A model generated the notes under the pieces. It had not been told where the DNA came from. It made no database searches and was given only the letters and a program-made list of their open reading frames with translations. Positions 43,401-52,964 of a DNA stretch of 64,000 nucleotides are shown here, piece after piece (positions within the stretch are counted from its first letter, which is position 1; each line of letters begins with the position of its first letter). Both the position numbers and the translations under genes were made by a program. The stretch is from Siphonodentalium dalli (Eukaryota; Mollusca; Scaphopoda; Gadilida; Siphonodentaliidae): contig CP136062.1 in the NCBI GenBank assembly GCA_032622095.1, forward strand, positions 17,363,739 through 17,427,738. The letters are read 5' to 3'.

Positions 43401-46150
43401 CAGCACACGAGCAGTCGGTCATTATTCACACTGTACTGCGTACAGACTTACTTCAGCACACGAGCAGTCAGTCATTATTCACACCATACTGAGTACAGAC
43501 TTACTTCAGCACACGAGCAGTCGGTCATTATTCACACTGTACTGAGTACAGACTTACTTCAGCACACGAGCAGTCGGTCATTATTCACACTGTACTGCGT
43601 ACAGACTTACTTCAGCACACGAGCAGTCAGTCATTATTCATACCGTACTGAGTACAGACTTACTTCAGCACACGAGCAGTCGGTCATTATTCACACCGTA
43701 CTGAGTACAGACTTACTTCAGCACACGAGCAGTCGGTCATTATTCACACCGTACTGCGTACAGACTTACTTCAGCACACGATTAGTCAGTCATTATTCAC
43801 ACTGTACTGAGTACAGACTTACTTCAGCACACGAGCAGTCGGTCATTATTCACACTGTACTGCGTACAGACTTACTTCAGCACACGAGCAGTCATTCATT
43901 ATTCACACCATACTGAGTACAGACTTACTTCAGCACACGAGCAGTCGGTCATTATTCACACCATACTGAGTACAGACTTACTTCAGCACATGAGCAGTCG
44001 GTCATTATTCACACTGTACTGAGTACAGACCTACTTCAGCACACGAGCAGTCAGTCACTATTCCCACCATACTGAGTACAGACCTACTTCAGCACATGAG
44101 CATTCAGTCATTATTCACACCGTACTGCGTACAGACTTACTTCAGCACACGAGCAGTCAGTCATTATTCACACTGTACTGAGTACAGACTTACTTCAGCA
44201 CACGAGCAGTCAGTCATTATTCACACCGTACTGCGTACAGACTTACTTCAGCACACGAGCAGTCGGTCATTATTCACACTGTACTGAGTACAGACTTACA
44301 TCAGCACACGAGCAGTCAGTCATTATTCACACTGTACTGCGTACAGACTTACTTCAGCACACGAGCAGTCGGTCATTATTCACACCGTACTGAGTACAGA
44401 CTTACTTCAGCACACGAGCAGTCGGTCATTATTCACACCATACTGAGTACAGACTTACTTCAGCACACGAGCAGTCAGTCATTATTCACACTGTACTGCG
44501 TACAGACTTACTTCAGCACACGAGCAGTCGGTCATTATTCACACCGTACTGAGTACAGACTTACTTCAGCACACGAGCAGTCGGTCATTATTCACACCGT
44601 ACTGAGTACAGACCTACTTCAGCACATGAGCAGTTGGTCATTATTCACACTGTACTGCGTACAGACTTACTTCAGCACACGAGCAGTCGGTCATTATTCA
44701 CACCATACTGAGTACAGACTTACTTCAGCACACGAGCAGTCAGTCATTATTCACACTGTACTGAGTACAGACTTACTTCAGCACACGAGCAGTCAGTCAT
44801 TATTCACACCGTACTGCGTACAGACTTACTTCAGCACACGAGCAGTCAGTCATTATTCACACCATACTGAGTACAGACTTACTTCAGCACACGAGCAGTC
44901 GGTCTTTATTCACACCATACTGAGTACAGACTTACTTCAGCACACGAGCAGTCGGTCATTATTCACACCATACTGAGTACAGACTTACTTCAGCACACGA
45001 GCAGTCGGTCATTATTCACACTGTACTGAGTACAGACTTACTTCAGCACACGAGCAGTCGGTCATTATTCTCACCATACTGAGTATAGAGTTACTTCAGC
45101 ACACGAGCAGTCGGTCATTATTCACACCATACTGAGTACAGACTTACTTCAGCACACGAGCAGTCGGTCATTATTCACACCATACTGAGTACAGAGTTAC
45201 TTCAGCACACGAGCAGTCGGTAATTATTCACACTGTACTGCTTACAGACTTACTTCAGCACACGAGCAGTCGGTCATTATTCACACTGTACTGAGTACAG
45301 ACTTACTTCAGCACACGAGCAGTCGGTCATTATTCACACTGTACTGAGTACAGACTTACTTCAGCACACGAGCAGTCGGTCATTATTCACACCATACTGA
45401 GTACAGACTTACTTCAGCACACGAGCAGTCGGTCATTATTCACACCGTACTGAGTACAGACTTACTTCAGCACACGAGCAGTCAGTCATTATTCACACTG
45501 TACTGCTTACAGACTTACTTCAGCACACGAGCAGTCGGTCATTATTCACACCATACTGAGTACAGACTTACTTCAGCACACGAGCAGTCAGTCATTATTC
45601 ACACCATACTGAGTACAGACTTACTTCAGCACACGAGCAGTCGGTCATTATTCACACCATACTGAGTACAGAGTTACTTCAGCACACGAGCAGTCGGTCA
45701 TTATTCACACTGTACTGAGTACAGACTTACTTCAGCACACGAGCAGTCGGTCATTATTCACACCATACTGAGTACAGAGTTACTTCAGCACACGAGCAGT
45801 CGGTCATTATTCACACCGTACTGCGTACAGACTTACTTCAGCACACGAGCAGTCGGTCATTATTCACACCGTACTGCGTACAGACTTACTTCAGCACACG
45901 AGCAGTCGGTCATTATTCACACCGTACTGAGTATAGACTTACTTCAGCACACGAGCAGTCGGTCATTATTCACACCGTACTGAGTATAGACTTACTTCAG
46001 CACACGAGCAGTCGGTCATTATTCACACCGTACTGAGTACAGACTTACTTCAGCACACGAGCAGTCGGTCATTATTCACACCATACTGAGTACAGACTTA
46101 CTTCAGCACACGAGCAGTCGGTCATTATTCACACTGTACTGCGTACAGAC
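40480..46150. repeat. Divergent right flank of the 53-bp satellite (domain C)
   Basis: No GTACATACCT marker unit occurs after 40474, and higher-order periodicity is not obvious. Private variants accumulate: CACAAGCAGTC (40388, 41341, 41552, 42560, 42613), a 2-bp-deleted unit near 41391, and near the end GAGTTACTTC (45087, 45192, 45670, 45777) and GTATAGACTT (45931, 45984). These edge-only variants fit the usual pattern in which the margin of a satellite array is less homogenised than its interior. Confidence 0.75.
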
Positions 46151-46214
46151 CTACTCACAATGGACTTAGTACAGGCCTATTTCAGCACACTGGCAGTCGG
46201 TAATTATTCACAAC
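46150..46214. repeat. Decayed terminal units of the 53-bp array
   Basis: After the last clean unit the sequence keeps recognisable fragments (TTAGTACAGGCCTATTTCAG, then CACACTGGCAGTCGGTAATT, then ATTCACAACTCAGAC) with many substitutions. It then passes into non-repetitive intron-like DNA. This marks the right boundary of the array, about 290 bp upstream of a splice acceptor. Confidence 0.85.
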
Positions 46215-46503
46215 TCAGACATTGGTGCATTGGAACCATTGTATCTCGGAAGTTTGAAACAGTGTATGATTATGTTTCTGGATTGTGAATGGTAACAGTC
46301 AGTTTTCAGATTTCTGTGATACAATGTATTCCCATTTTATTTTTTCACTGGAAAATTGCCATAACTTCATGGCCCATGCCGTCATGTCATTTAGCAGTGA
46401 ATCAAATAGGTTGAATTTAATTTTATTTGATATAATACACTTATTTTCAAAATTCCAACACTTGCATCAATATTCAGTTTGTTTGTTTTTTTGTTTGTTT
46501 CAG
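46215..46503 (+). other. Intron tail with polypyrimidine tract and splice acceptor
   Basis: This is AT-rich, non-repetitive sequence between the satellite edge and the first recognised exon. It ends in a T-rich run (from about 46478, repeated TTTGTTTG) followed by CAG at 46501-46503, a good 3' splice site. I see no exon in it. It should be the 3' end of an intron whose 5' end lies in or beyond the 53-bp satellite. Confidence 0.6.
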
Positions 46504-46568
46504 ATATTGTTAGAGTGCTGGATGATAAGGAATTCAAAAAATTTAATCCAAGGCGACCCAAACCCAAT
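46504..46568 (+). CDS. Short internal exon of the PARP14-like macrodomain gene
   Basis: This 65-bp stretch lies between a strong acceptor (pyrimidine tract plus CAG) and a strong donor (GTAAGTAAG at 46569). Read in the frame that joins the next exon without a phase shift, it encodes two bases of a split codon and then 21 residues, IVRVLDDKEFKKFNPRRPKP followed by N, with no stop. The next exon starts in phase 0, so the join is consistent. The exon starts in mid-codon, so it needs an upstream exon; none is visible between here and the left window edge. The segment is lysine/arginine-rich and matches no domain I recognise. Assignment rests on splice signals and frame, not on homology, so an alternative exon structure is possible. 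Confidence 0.55.
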
Positions 46569-46805
46569 GTAAGTAAGATTTGTCCCATGGAAAACAATGT
46601 TCCGTGAAATGAGCCGTGTTCGTCTGTTCAGTATTTTCCCCGCAATTGTTCTCGTTGAATAATATTTGACATAATTCATGAAAGTCGGCACATGGTCTAT
46701 ATATGAGCAAAATGCTTGTCTAGTTTGAATTTGAGTCCGGTACGAAAATTTCTGACCATTTTTGAAAGGAGTTATCCCTGTTTTGTACTTTGAATTTGGT
46801 GATTA
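46569..46805 (+). other. Intron sequence, unremarkable
   Basis: The sequence is AT-rich and follows the donor at 46569. I see no repeats, RNA genes or convincing coding sequence in it before the 38-bp tandem repeat begins. Confidence 0.5.
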
Positions 46806-46955
46806 TTTTAGTCAGGGTTTCCGCGATAGGAGCAGCTGGTCTGTTTTAGTCAGGGTTTCCGCAATAGGAGCAGCAGGTCTGTTTTAGTCAGGGTTTCTGT
46901 GATAGGAGCAGCGGGTCTGTTTTAGTCAGGGTTTTCGCGATAGGACTAGCGGGTC
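46806..46955. repeat. 38-bp tandem repeat, four copies
   Basis: Four adjacent copies of a 38-bp unit begin TTTTAGTCAGGGTTTCCGCG and continue with ATAGGAGCAGC and GGTCTG. The copies differ at a few positions (CCGCG/CCGCA/CTGTG/TCGCG). Each contains CAGGGTTTCC, the kind of terminus expected for hAT-superfamily DNA transposons. The inverted version of the same terminus appears in the 112-bp repeats downstream, so these copies may be an amplified left end. Confidence 0.9.
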
Positions 46956-47720
46956 CCCTTTTAGGGTCCCTTATCCTCACCCAAATTTCCCCTCATGAAC
47001 GTAGTGAAGTTGGACATTATAACAAATTGCCAATTTTAGCAATTTCCTCTAACATTGTTGGTGGTGGTACGAAAAATTATCAGTTTACATATTTTACCCA
47101 TGAATTTAACTATACTATTGTCGCATTGTTTACGGTACCTATAGAATATCAATGTATGATTTCTTGACCTTAACATTATATTTCTGTTGACATTCAGAAA
47201 TTGGCATAAATTATCGACTGATTGACTAAATACTGGACTGAGATTACCCCAATGGCTATAGGGTACCATTCCCCCGACCCCTAGAGGAAACCCTGTTTTA
47301 GTGTCTGAACATGATTACGTTATAATTATTCTTTTGATTGTTGGTGGACTAAGATTACCCACTCTGGCTATAAGGTACCATTCCCCCAACCCCTAGAGGA
47401 AACCCTGTTTTAGTGTCTGAACATGATTACGTTATAATTATTCTTTTGTTTGTTGGTGGAGTAAGATTACACTCATTGGCTATAGGGTACCATTCCCCCA
47501 ACCCCTAGCGGAAACCCTGTTTTAGTGTCCAAAGTTCATTCCCCTATACCCTAGAGGAAACCCTGTTTTAGTGTCTGAACATGATTACGTTATAATTATT
47601 ATTTTGTTTGTTGGTGGACTAAGATTACACCCATTGGCTATAGGGTACCATTCCCCCAACCCCTAGAGGAAACCCTGTTTTAGTGTCTGATCATGATTAC
47701 GTTATAATTATTCTTTCAAA
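46814..47720. mobile_element. Possible non-autonomous hAT-like element with multiplied ends
   Basis: On the left, four copies of CAGGGTTTCC are each preceded by TTTTAGT. On the right, several copies of GGAAACCCTG, the exact reverse complement, are each followed by TTTTAGT. The element therefore has inverted termini CAGGGTTTCC/GGAAACCCTG, and the flanking TTTTAGT could be a target-site copy that was amplified with the ends. The interior (about 46956-47236) has no transposase-like coding sequence. hAT elements typically have short CAGGG-type inverted ends and 8-bp target duplications; here only 7 bp match in register, so the family assignment is tentative. Confidence 0.5.
47237..47718. repeat. 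112-bp tandem repeat, about four copies
   Basis: Units start at 47237, 47348, 47460 and 47618. Each carries CTATAGGGTACCATTCCCCC (or a close variant), then CCCCTAGAGGAAACCCTGTT, then ATGATTACGTTATAATTATT, then a TTGTTGGTGG end. The third copy is 158 bp long because a 46-bp segment carrying a second CCTAGAGGAAACCCTG was duplicated inside it. The last copy runs into unique sequence near 47718. Confidence 0.9.
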
Positions 47721-50700
47721 GTGTGTTCTATTGTTTGTGGAATTTACTATTTTTTTGTCCAAAGATAAGTGTGCTATTAACCTTTGAACCCGGCTGGTCT
47801 GTATTCTAGCGAGAATGTCATTGGTGAAATTGGTTGGTCGAGGGAGTGGTGTGAATATGTGCTGCATAATTTATTTAGGTCACTTTCATGCCATCATTCG
47901 CTGTCATATCGTCATCATCATCATCCTTATCACCATCATCAAACATTGTTATTGCCGTCTTTGTCAGTCTTCGTTTACCCTTCCTGCTCGCAGTCCAATT
48001 TTAGTTATAGAAATTACAATTCAATTATTGTTATCAATTAACTCCACATGCATAACTCTAATTGGGCTATTTGATGTATTTGGATGGGAATAAATTCATA
48101 TTCTGGAGATGAGGTGATTGTAACGATGTGGGGCCGCCATTTCTGTTATTGTGGATCAAAAGTTGTCACGATTTATAATTGGATATAAATCACTTTCATG
48201 AATTTCCCCAGGGTTGGTAATTTTGTGGAGGGGTGGATTGATATATAATTAATAAATGCCCAATAATAATTTTTTAAATGATTTTTTAAATTTGTTTAAG
48301 GTGACATGCTGTGACATGCAACGGTTTTTAGATTGGTCTGTGCCCCTCATAACAATATTCCATGATCGGCCTTGATCACAACCCATGGAAACACGAAGTC
48401 TCTATAGACAGCCGGGAAGCTTAGAAATCATCTTCACGCCAAAGTTTGTACAAAGACAAAACATCATGATTTATCTTCCATGAATTATGACGTCACGGAT
48501 TGATGTGACAGTGATGGCGTCAAGATATGAGCTACATGTGTTGCATAACACCATTAGCTTCTGTCCAGATCTCATGGAGTTATGTTGTTGACGCGCGTAA
48601 CTATGTAACTTGTCAGTGAGATGAGGTTCCATCATATAACAATAGTTCAAAGAATGTGATTCCACATGCGGCATATTCGTATTGACGGCACATTAGGCCT
48701 ATAGCCACGAAATTAAATAAAATTATAAAACAGAACTATTACTTATTTTTGCACCAGGGGTTTACCCTCCCAGTGATAAAATCAGGGGTCTGCCCACGAC
48801 TCTCTGTGGCATGCTACTCTTTTACAAATTTACATGTACTAAGATTTGTGTATTGTTTACATAATCACGACCATGTGTTTTACACCATAATTAGAAATAC
48901 ACAATGTGACAATTCGACTGAGGATTAATCACTTACATTGAAACACCATTTTACTGAGGTCTAATTGTGGGAACACAGATTACTAAACTGCGTTCTTAAT
49001 TAATTAATTATCATTAGCTGGAGAATAATCGTTCTCATTCTCAATTACCTCAGCATTTTTCTGGTGCTAATTTGACCTCTGACATTTCCCATTAACAGAG
49101 AAGAGTAGTTCAGGGAATGAGCACATTGACAAATGTTAATCAAAGACCTGCATATGTATGACATTGTACTGTTTATACTAAATTAGTTGAGTCAGAGTTT
49201 GTCTATCTTTTTTTTGGTGACAGATGGAATAAAATAATGTGTATTCTTGAAACTGTATATATATATATATAATGCACTAGCAATGCGTTAACTTCATTTT
49301 TGGGGTAGATTTTATCAGATTTTGTAAACAATTTTGTGACAAACTATGGGGAGATAAGTCATGACGTTTTCACTGAAACAGGAAACCTATCTCAAAATGC
49401 TGAAACGTTGACGTCGCATATCGGCAGATAGGTGGGTCAGTAAAATATCGTGTTTGCGGGATATGTTTTCTGACCAAACCGGCGACCAATTAAATTCATT
49501 TTTAGCCAAATGATGAAAACCATTGCATGTCACTTTTTATCATTTAAAATCATCATTTGTGACTACCCGTGTCACATGCGATAAAAGTTTTCGATTTTAT
49601 GCCTACTCTGTGCGCTTGCTTTATGTGCGACCTCATAAACTTCCTAAACAAATGTTTTAAATGTGCACTGGTATGGACTGAATGTGGGAGAATTTGTTAA
49701 TGTAATATTTATAACTCATTACTATCATATGTGTTATTTATACAGTCTGATTAAAATTAGACCATATCTCATTTCAATCTACTTATGATCTAAGCTTACA
49801 CCCGTGGCTAAAATTATTATAGAGATGAACAGGTATCCCCATCTCATTAATACTCATGTTTTGAAATAAGACCGTAACCTGTAGGCATAATAGCTGAAAT
49901 GTCTTTTCTGTGGATAAACAAGCTTCGTATAATATTCTCATGTTCTGGTTAAGTGAATCAATGCCTATTTTCTGCAATCAATATTTAATTTGCCAAAATC
50001 ATCTGGCCGCATTCCGTAATACTTATTTTAGGAACATTGGGCAGAGATGTTGTGGAAGTGACAAGTGTGCATAATTATTGAGTTTGCAGAAAGGTATTGA
50101 TTGGCCAAGCAACTAATTCTTCTCATGCGCAAGTAATTTTCATTGCCACAATTCCTGTAGGGTCTTGTTTGAAATGATTTTAACCACACGTGTACTTGAA
50201 AGGTACTGAACCTGATAGGAATCCAACCCGATGCACGGAAACCAAAATAAGCCGTACCTCATTAACCACATGTGCATCGGACCAGGAGAAACGTGCATAT
50301 CGAAAACATGAATGAAGATATAAGCATAAATAATATGCCGATAAAATATGTTAACAAGATGAACAATGAGTGATAATTGAATAATTTTTTGCAAATGTGC
50401 AGACTATACACTGGGTTTACTAGAATATTAGATAATATTACGAATAATGATGCCTAAGTGTACTATGATAAGTAAAAGTTGAGTGAAATGACAGTTTAAT
50501 TGGGTGATAATATAATGTGTGGAATTAGGAAACGAAATATGAATATGTCCAACGAGAATAAAAGTGCATCACTATTAATTACTGTTAGTTAATTAAACGT
50601 ATTACTAAAATCACAATTCAATACAAATTGCATTTGAACAGAGTGGTAACCCGTAGCTATGCTACAAAATTAACAGTTTAATAACGCAGTGCTGTATGCG

Positions 50701-51002
50701 TCCCAAAATGGGAAAAGGGCAGCAACTGCAATGTTTTTATGCAGAGCCCTGGAAATCTATGCAAAATATTCATAGATGCAGTCAAGGGTGTCTTGTATAG
50801 TGGCATCACTACAATCTGGGATCTTGACAATGCAGCGAAAAAACACAAAATCGATTGTTGGTAATCTTTCATGGTCTTGCAATTGATATTTGTAAATCAA
50901 TGTTGTTGTTGGGATATCTTCAAACCAGTGGAAAAAGACACATACCATTAAGTTACCCATTAACCCTTCCATGACTTAGTTCCCTCAAATTTTACGAAAA
51001 CC
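47719..51002 (+). other. Intron interior, no gene recognised
   Basis: This is 3.3 kb of AT-rich sequence with short open frames on both strands of at most about 90 codons. None has splice support, codon bias or a recognisable domain. It includes a short ATC/CATCAT-rich stretch near 47890-47940 and a TA microsatellite at 49256. I could not identify an exon, RNA gene or transposon here; a small alternatively used exon could be missed by eye. Confidence 0.5.
49256..49271. repeat. (TA)8 microsatellite
   Basis: Eight TA dinucleotides in a row, inside the intron. Confidence 0.9.
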
Positions 51003-51120
51003 TTGTTCCAATGCATTCTCGTACAAATGTGAGTCTCCCATAGGGAGCTTTGAATATATAAGAGAATATATTGACCGTAACAATATTTACCTTGACCTTG
51101 TAAACCAATGCATTCTCTTA
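51003..51120 (-). mobile_element. Palindromic MITE, copy A (inverted and truncated relative to copy B)
   Basis: The segment from about 51036 to 51119 matches the reverse complement of the element at 52.7 kb. Shared pieces are an end with GGAGC/GGAGA then TATATAAGAGAATA, the internal AATATTTACCTTG (51082-51094), and a second end with ATGCATTCTCTTA. Just upstream, 51007-51038 is another end fragment (CCAATGCATTCTC then GTGAGTCTCC), so two elements or a duplicated end abut here. The right side is cut where the next dispersed repeat begins at 51121. The element has no coding capacity. Confidence 0.7.
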
Positions 51121-51390
51121 TTATACCCCGTTTAAAAAAGGGGGGTATGCTGTTTTGCACCTGTCTGTCTGTCCATCCATCCATGCATCTGTGTGTTCAT
51201 CCATGCATCTGGCCGTACATTCATTCGTCCGATGTCTGTTTATGTCAAAACTTAATCATTGGTGCTCAGATCTGAATGAAATTTGGTATGGATGTTCACT
51301 ACTATATGAGGACATTCAATAGAAGGTTCCATCGATTTGTTCGGGGATTTTCCATTCTAGAGTTATTCATCTTTGTTTATCTTTTATGCA
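51121..51390. mobile_element. Dispersed repeat with C-run/G-run hairpin head
   Basis: It begins with a hairpin: ATACCCC at 51123-51129 pairs with GGGGTAT at 51142-51148. Next comes a run rich in CTGTCTGTCTGTCC and ATCCATCCATGC motifs, then AT-rich sequence with ATTTGGTATGGATG. This architecture (C/G hairpin, then a GTCC-type run) matches the insert at 53977 and resembles dispersed repeats common in molluscan genomes. That family link is from memory, not a search. The right boundary, close to the acceptor at 51445, is uncertain. Confidence 0.55.
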
Positions 51391-51445
51391 AGACTATTTT
51401 GTTTATCTGACCTAATATTGTTATATTTATTCTTTACATTTTCAG

Positions 51446-52580
51446 GTTTTTGGTGAAGTCAAGGTTCAGTTACGACGAAGCTTATTTGAAGCTGCTAAGT
51501 GCAAGAGTGTTGTCAGCGATATAAAACATAATGTGACAGGACCACAGAAAGGACCGCAGACAGGACTTGAGGCTATCATAAGGAAAAAGACAATTGAAGA
51601 AGCAGAAAAAGCTAATAAACACTACATTGGACTTGCTGAGCCACACACAGATGCTCTCTTGCCATCTGTAGTACCTAGAAGTCAGAGAGAAAAAGAGGAA
51701 AAGAACATAGAGTTCAAACTGCTTTCTAGGAAAGATTACGACAAAACCATGCAGTTTTCAAAGTTAAAATTATTAAAGAGCTTGATCGATTCTCAGTTCA
51801 TAAGAATTCAATTAAACGAAGATGGGATGGTCAGATTATTCTGCCAAAAGCATGATGTTGTCACGTTCAGTCGGCTTATTAGTCACGACGTTGATATAAT
51901 CCCTCATGTCCATGAGGATGTTGTGGAATATCAGCGCGATTCACAGGCCGAACTCGCAGAAATCATATCGGAATGCGAGAAGAATTTCTCATGTCATATT
52001 TTAATGGATGATTCTAATCGCAAAATAAGAATTCAGAGTTTGGACTGGGAAGAGATTTCTATGGTGAAGAATAAACTCCAATACCATCTGGGTCCAAAGA
52101 AACGGAAAGATAGAAAAAGGCGACAATTTGCAAGCGATGATGCAGATGATGTTTCAGATGATACTACACTCAAAGTTGATGCTAACATGATCAAGCTAGG
52201 AGAAAATCTTTGGGTTAAAGTTCACCGGGCTGACATCACAAAGATGCAGGTTGACACCATTGTGAACCATGCTAATGCGGAGATGAGGCATGGTGGTGGA
52301 ATCGCGGCTGCCATAGAAAGAGCCGGCGGTGATATTATCAGGGTGGAAAGTGACAATCTGGTTATGAGACACGGGAAGTTAGACATAGGTTCAGCTTATA
52401 TCACGTCCGCGGGAAGGATGCCATGCCATAGCGTGATACACACCGTCGGACCTCAGTGGGACGACTACCCATTAAGCAAATCAGACTGCCTGAACGACCT
52501 TTTCAAGGCTGTGCATATCTGCTTCATTGAGGCCGACAAGATCAAAGCCAAGTCCATAGCCGTGTGCGCTATCAGCTCAG
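51446..52580 (+). CDS. Main exon of PARP14-like gene: NLS-like segment and first part of macrodomain 1
   Basis: This is a 378-codon open exon between acceptor TTCAG (ends 51445) and donor G|GTATAG (52581), entering in phase 0 and leaving in phase 1. Exon residues 1 to about 213 form a charged, partly helical region I cannot assign firmly; a KH-like fold would fit PARP14-type proteins. Residues 217-226 (PKKRKDRKRR) look like a nuclear localisation signal and are followed by an acidic SDDADDVSDD stretch. From about residue 250 a macrodomain begins. It has ADIT (Asp263), the NHAN loop (Asn274, Asn277), HGGGIA (282-287), HGKLDIGSAY (from 309), VIHTVGP (ending at 336) and AISSG (375-379), where the exon ends. 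Macrodomains bind or hydrolyse ADP-ribose, and these loops form the pocket. Reading on past 52580 gives a stop at 52694, so only spliced RNA completes the domain. PARP14/PARP9-like is the best family guess. Confidence 0.9.
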
Positions 52581-52718
52581 GTATAGTATTCATAATAGCC
52601 AGACTTTTGGCCAGTCAGTCAGAATATCCCCAGGCCTCACTAAAACCTGTGCAGTCATTCATTAACTCTTTCATGACAGGAGCCGAACTGGTGTAGCATT
52701 AATGATCCTGTGCCAGTG
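52581..52718 (+). other. Start of intron splitting macrodomain 1
   Basis: The donor GTATAG follows the codon-splitting G of AISSG. The open frame continues for 37 further codons and stops at TAG (52694-52696). These codons have no macrodomain similarity, so they would be used only if the intron were retained. Confidence 0.75.
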
Positions 52719-52822
52719 TCTCCCATAGGGAGCCTCACATATATTAGAGAATACACTGACTTACATTGTCAAGGTAAATATTATTTGGCCAATGTATTCT
52801 CTTATATATGTGAGTCTCCACA
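52719..52822 (+). mobile_element. Palindromic MITE, copy B
   Basis: Imperfect terminal inverted repeats of about 28 bp face each other. The left one (about 52728-52756) reads GGGAGCCTCACATATATTAG then AGAATACAC. The right one (about 52789-52820) has AATGTATTCTCTTATATATG then TGAGTCTCC. The roughly 35-bp middle contains CAAGGTAAATATT (52770-52782). There is no coding sequence, so it is a small non-autonomous element. Its relative at 51.0 kb lies in the opposite orientation. Confidence 0.8.
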
Positions 52823-52964
52823 GTTATTAGTTAATCCCCCGTGTTTATTTGGATAACAATTTACCAGAAGTCATGTGTGCTTACTTATCAAAAGAATGGT
52901 GATTTTAAATAGCCGTTATTACGGTATATCTTTTTGTTCAATTGACAATACTGTACTGTTTTGT
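52823..52964 (+). other. Intron spacer
   Basis: AT-rich single-copy sequence between the MITE and the 22-bp array; nothing recognisable. Confidence 0.5.

Larger units (their letters stand above)
1..46214. repeat. 53-bp satellite array (about 870 head-to-tail copies)
   Basis: A 53-bp unit repeats head to tail without any unrelated insertion from the left window edge to about 46,150, followed by one or two decayed units to about 46,214. Each unit carries, in order, GTACAGAC, TTACTTCAGCACACGAGCAG, TCAGTCATTATTCACAC (or TCGGTCATT...), then CCGTACTGA, CCATACTGA or TGTACTGCG. Units differ at a small set of recurrent positions (GACTT/GACCT/GACGT; AGTC/GGTC; CCGTAC/CCATAC/TGTAC; TGAG/TGCG/TGTG). A few units are shortened, for example near 4410 (4 bp), 20940 (1 bp), 27563 (5 bp), 31574 (2 bp) and 31690 (4 bp). 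There are no spacers, so it is not a CRISPR array. Short open frames of 60-194 codons in it are periodic artefacts. A centromeric, heterochromatic or intronic satellite are all possible. Confidence 0.98.

Noticed and set aside
1-46150. CRISPR array
   Set aside because: The repeats are directly adjacent with no unique spacers, the unit is 53 bp throughout, and no cas genes occur.
1-46150. CENP-B box in the 53-bp unit as evidence for a centromere
   Set aside because: I see no match to the CENP-B box pattern; a centromeric role remains possible but is unsupported.
46285-46572. A 95-codon ORF running across the first exon
   Set aside because: It reads the exon in a frame that does not join the next exon in phase, and its upstream part is T-rich intron with an acceptor inside.
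47784-48093. Two overlapping ORFs of 85 and 92 codons
   Set aside because: A low-complexity CATCAT stretch produces His/Ile runs; no homology or splice support is visible.
50140-51184. Several minus-strand ORFs of 64 to 84 codons
   Set aside because: They overlap the MITE and the hairpin-headed repeat or AT-rich intron, and show no domain or codon bias.
46569-51445. tRNA or other RNA gene in the first visible intron
   Set aside because: No cloverleaf or internal promoter boxes were found by eye on either strand.
52581-52696. C-terminal end of the macrodomain protein by reading through 52580
   Set aside because: The read-through residues have no macrodomain similarity, while splicing from 52580 to 57243 restores the expected loop and final strands.
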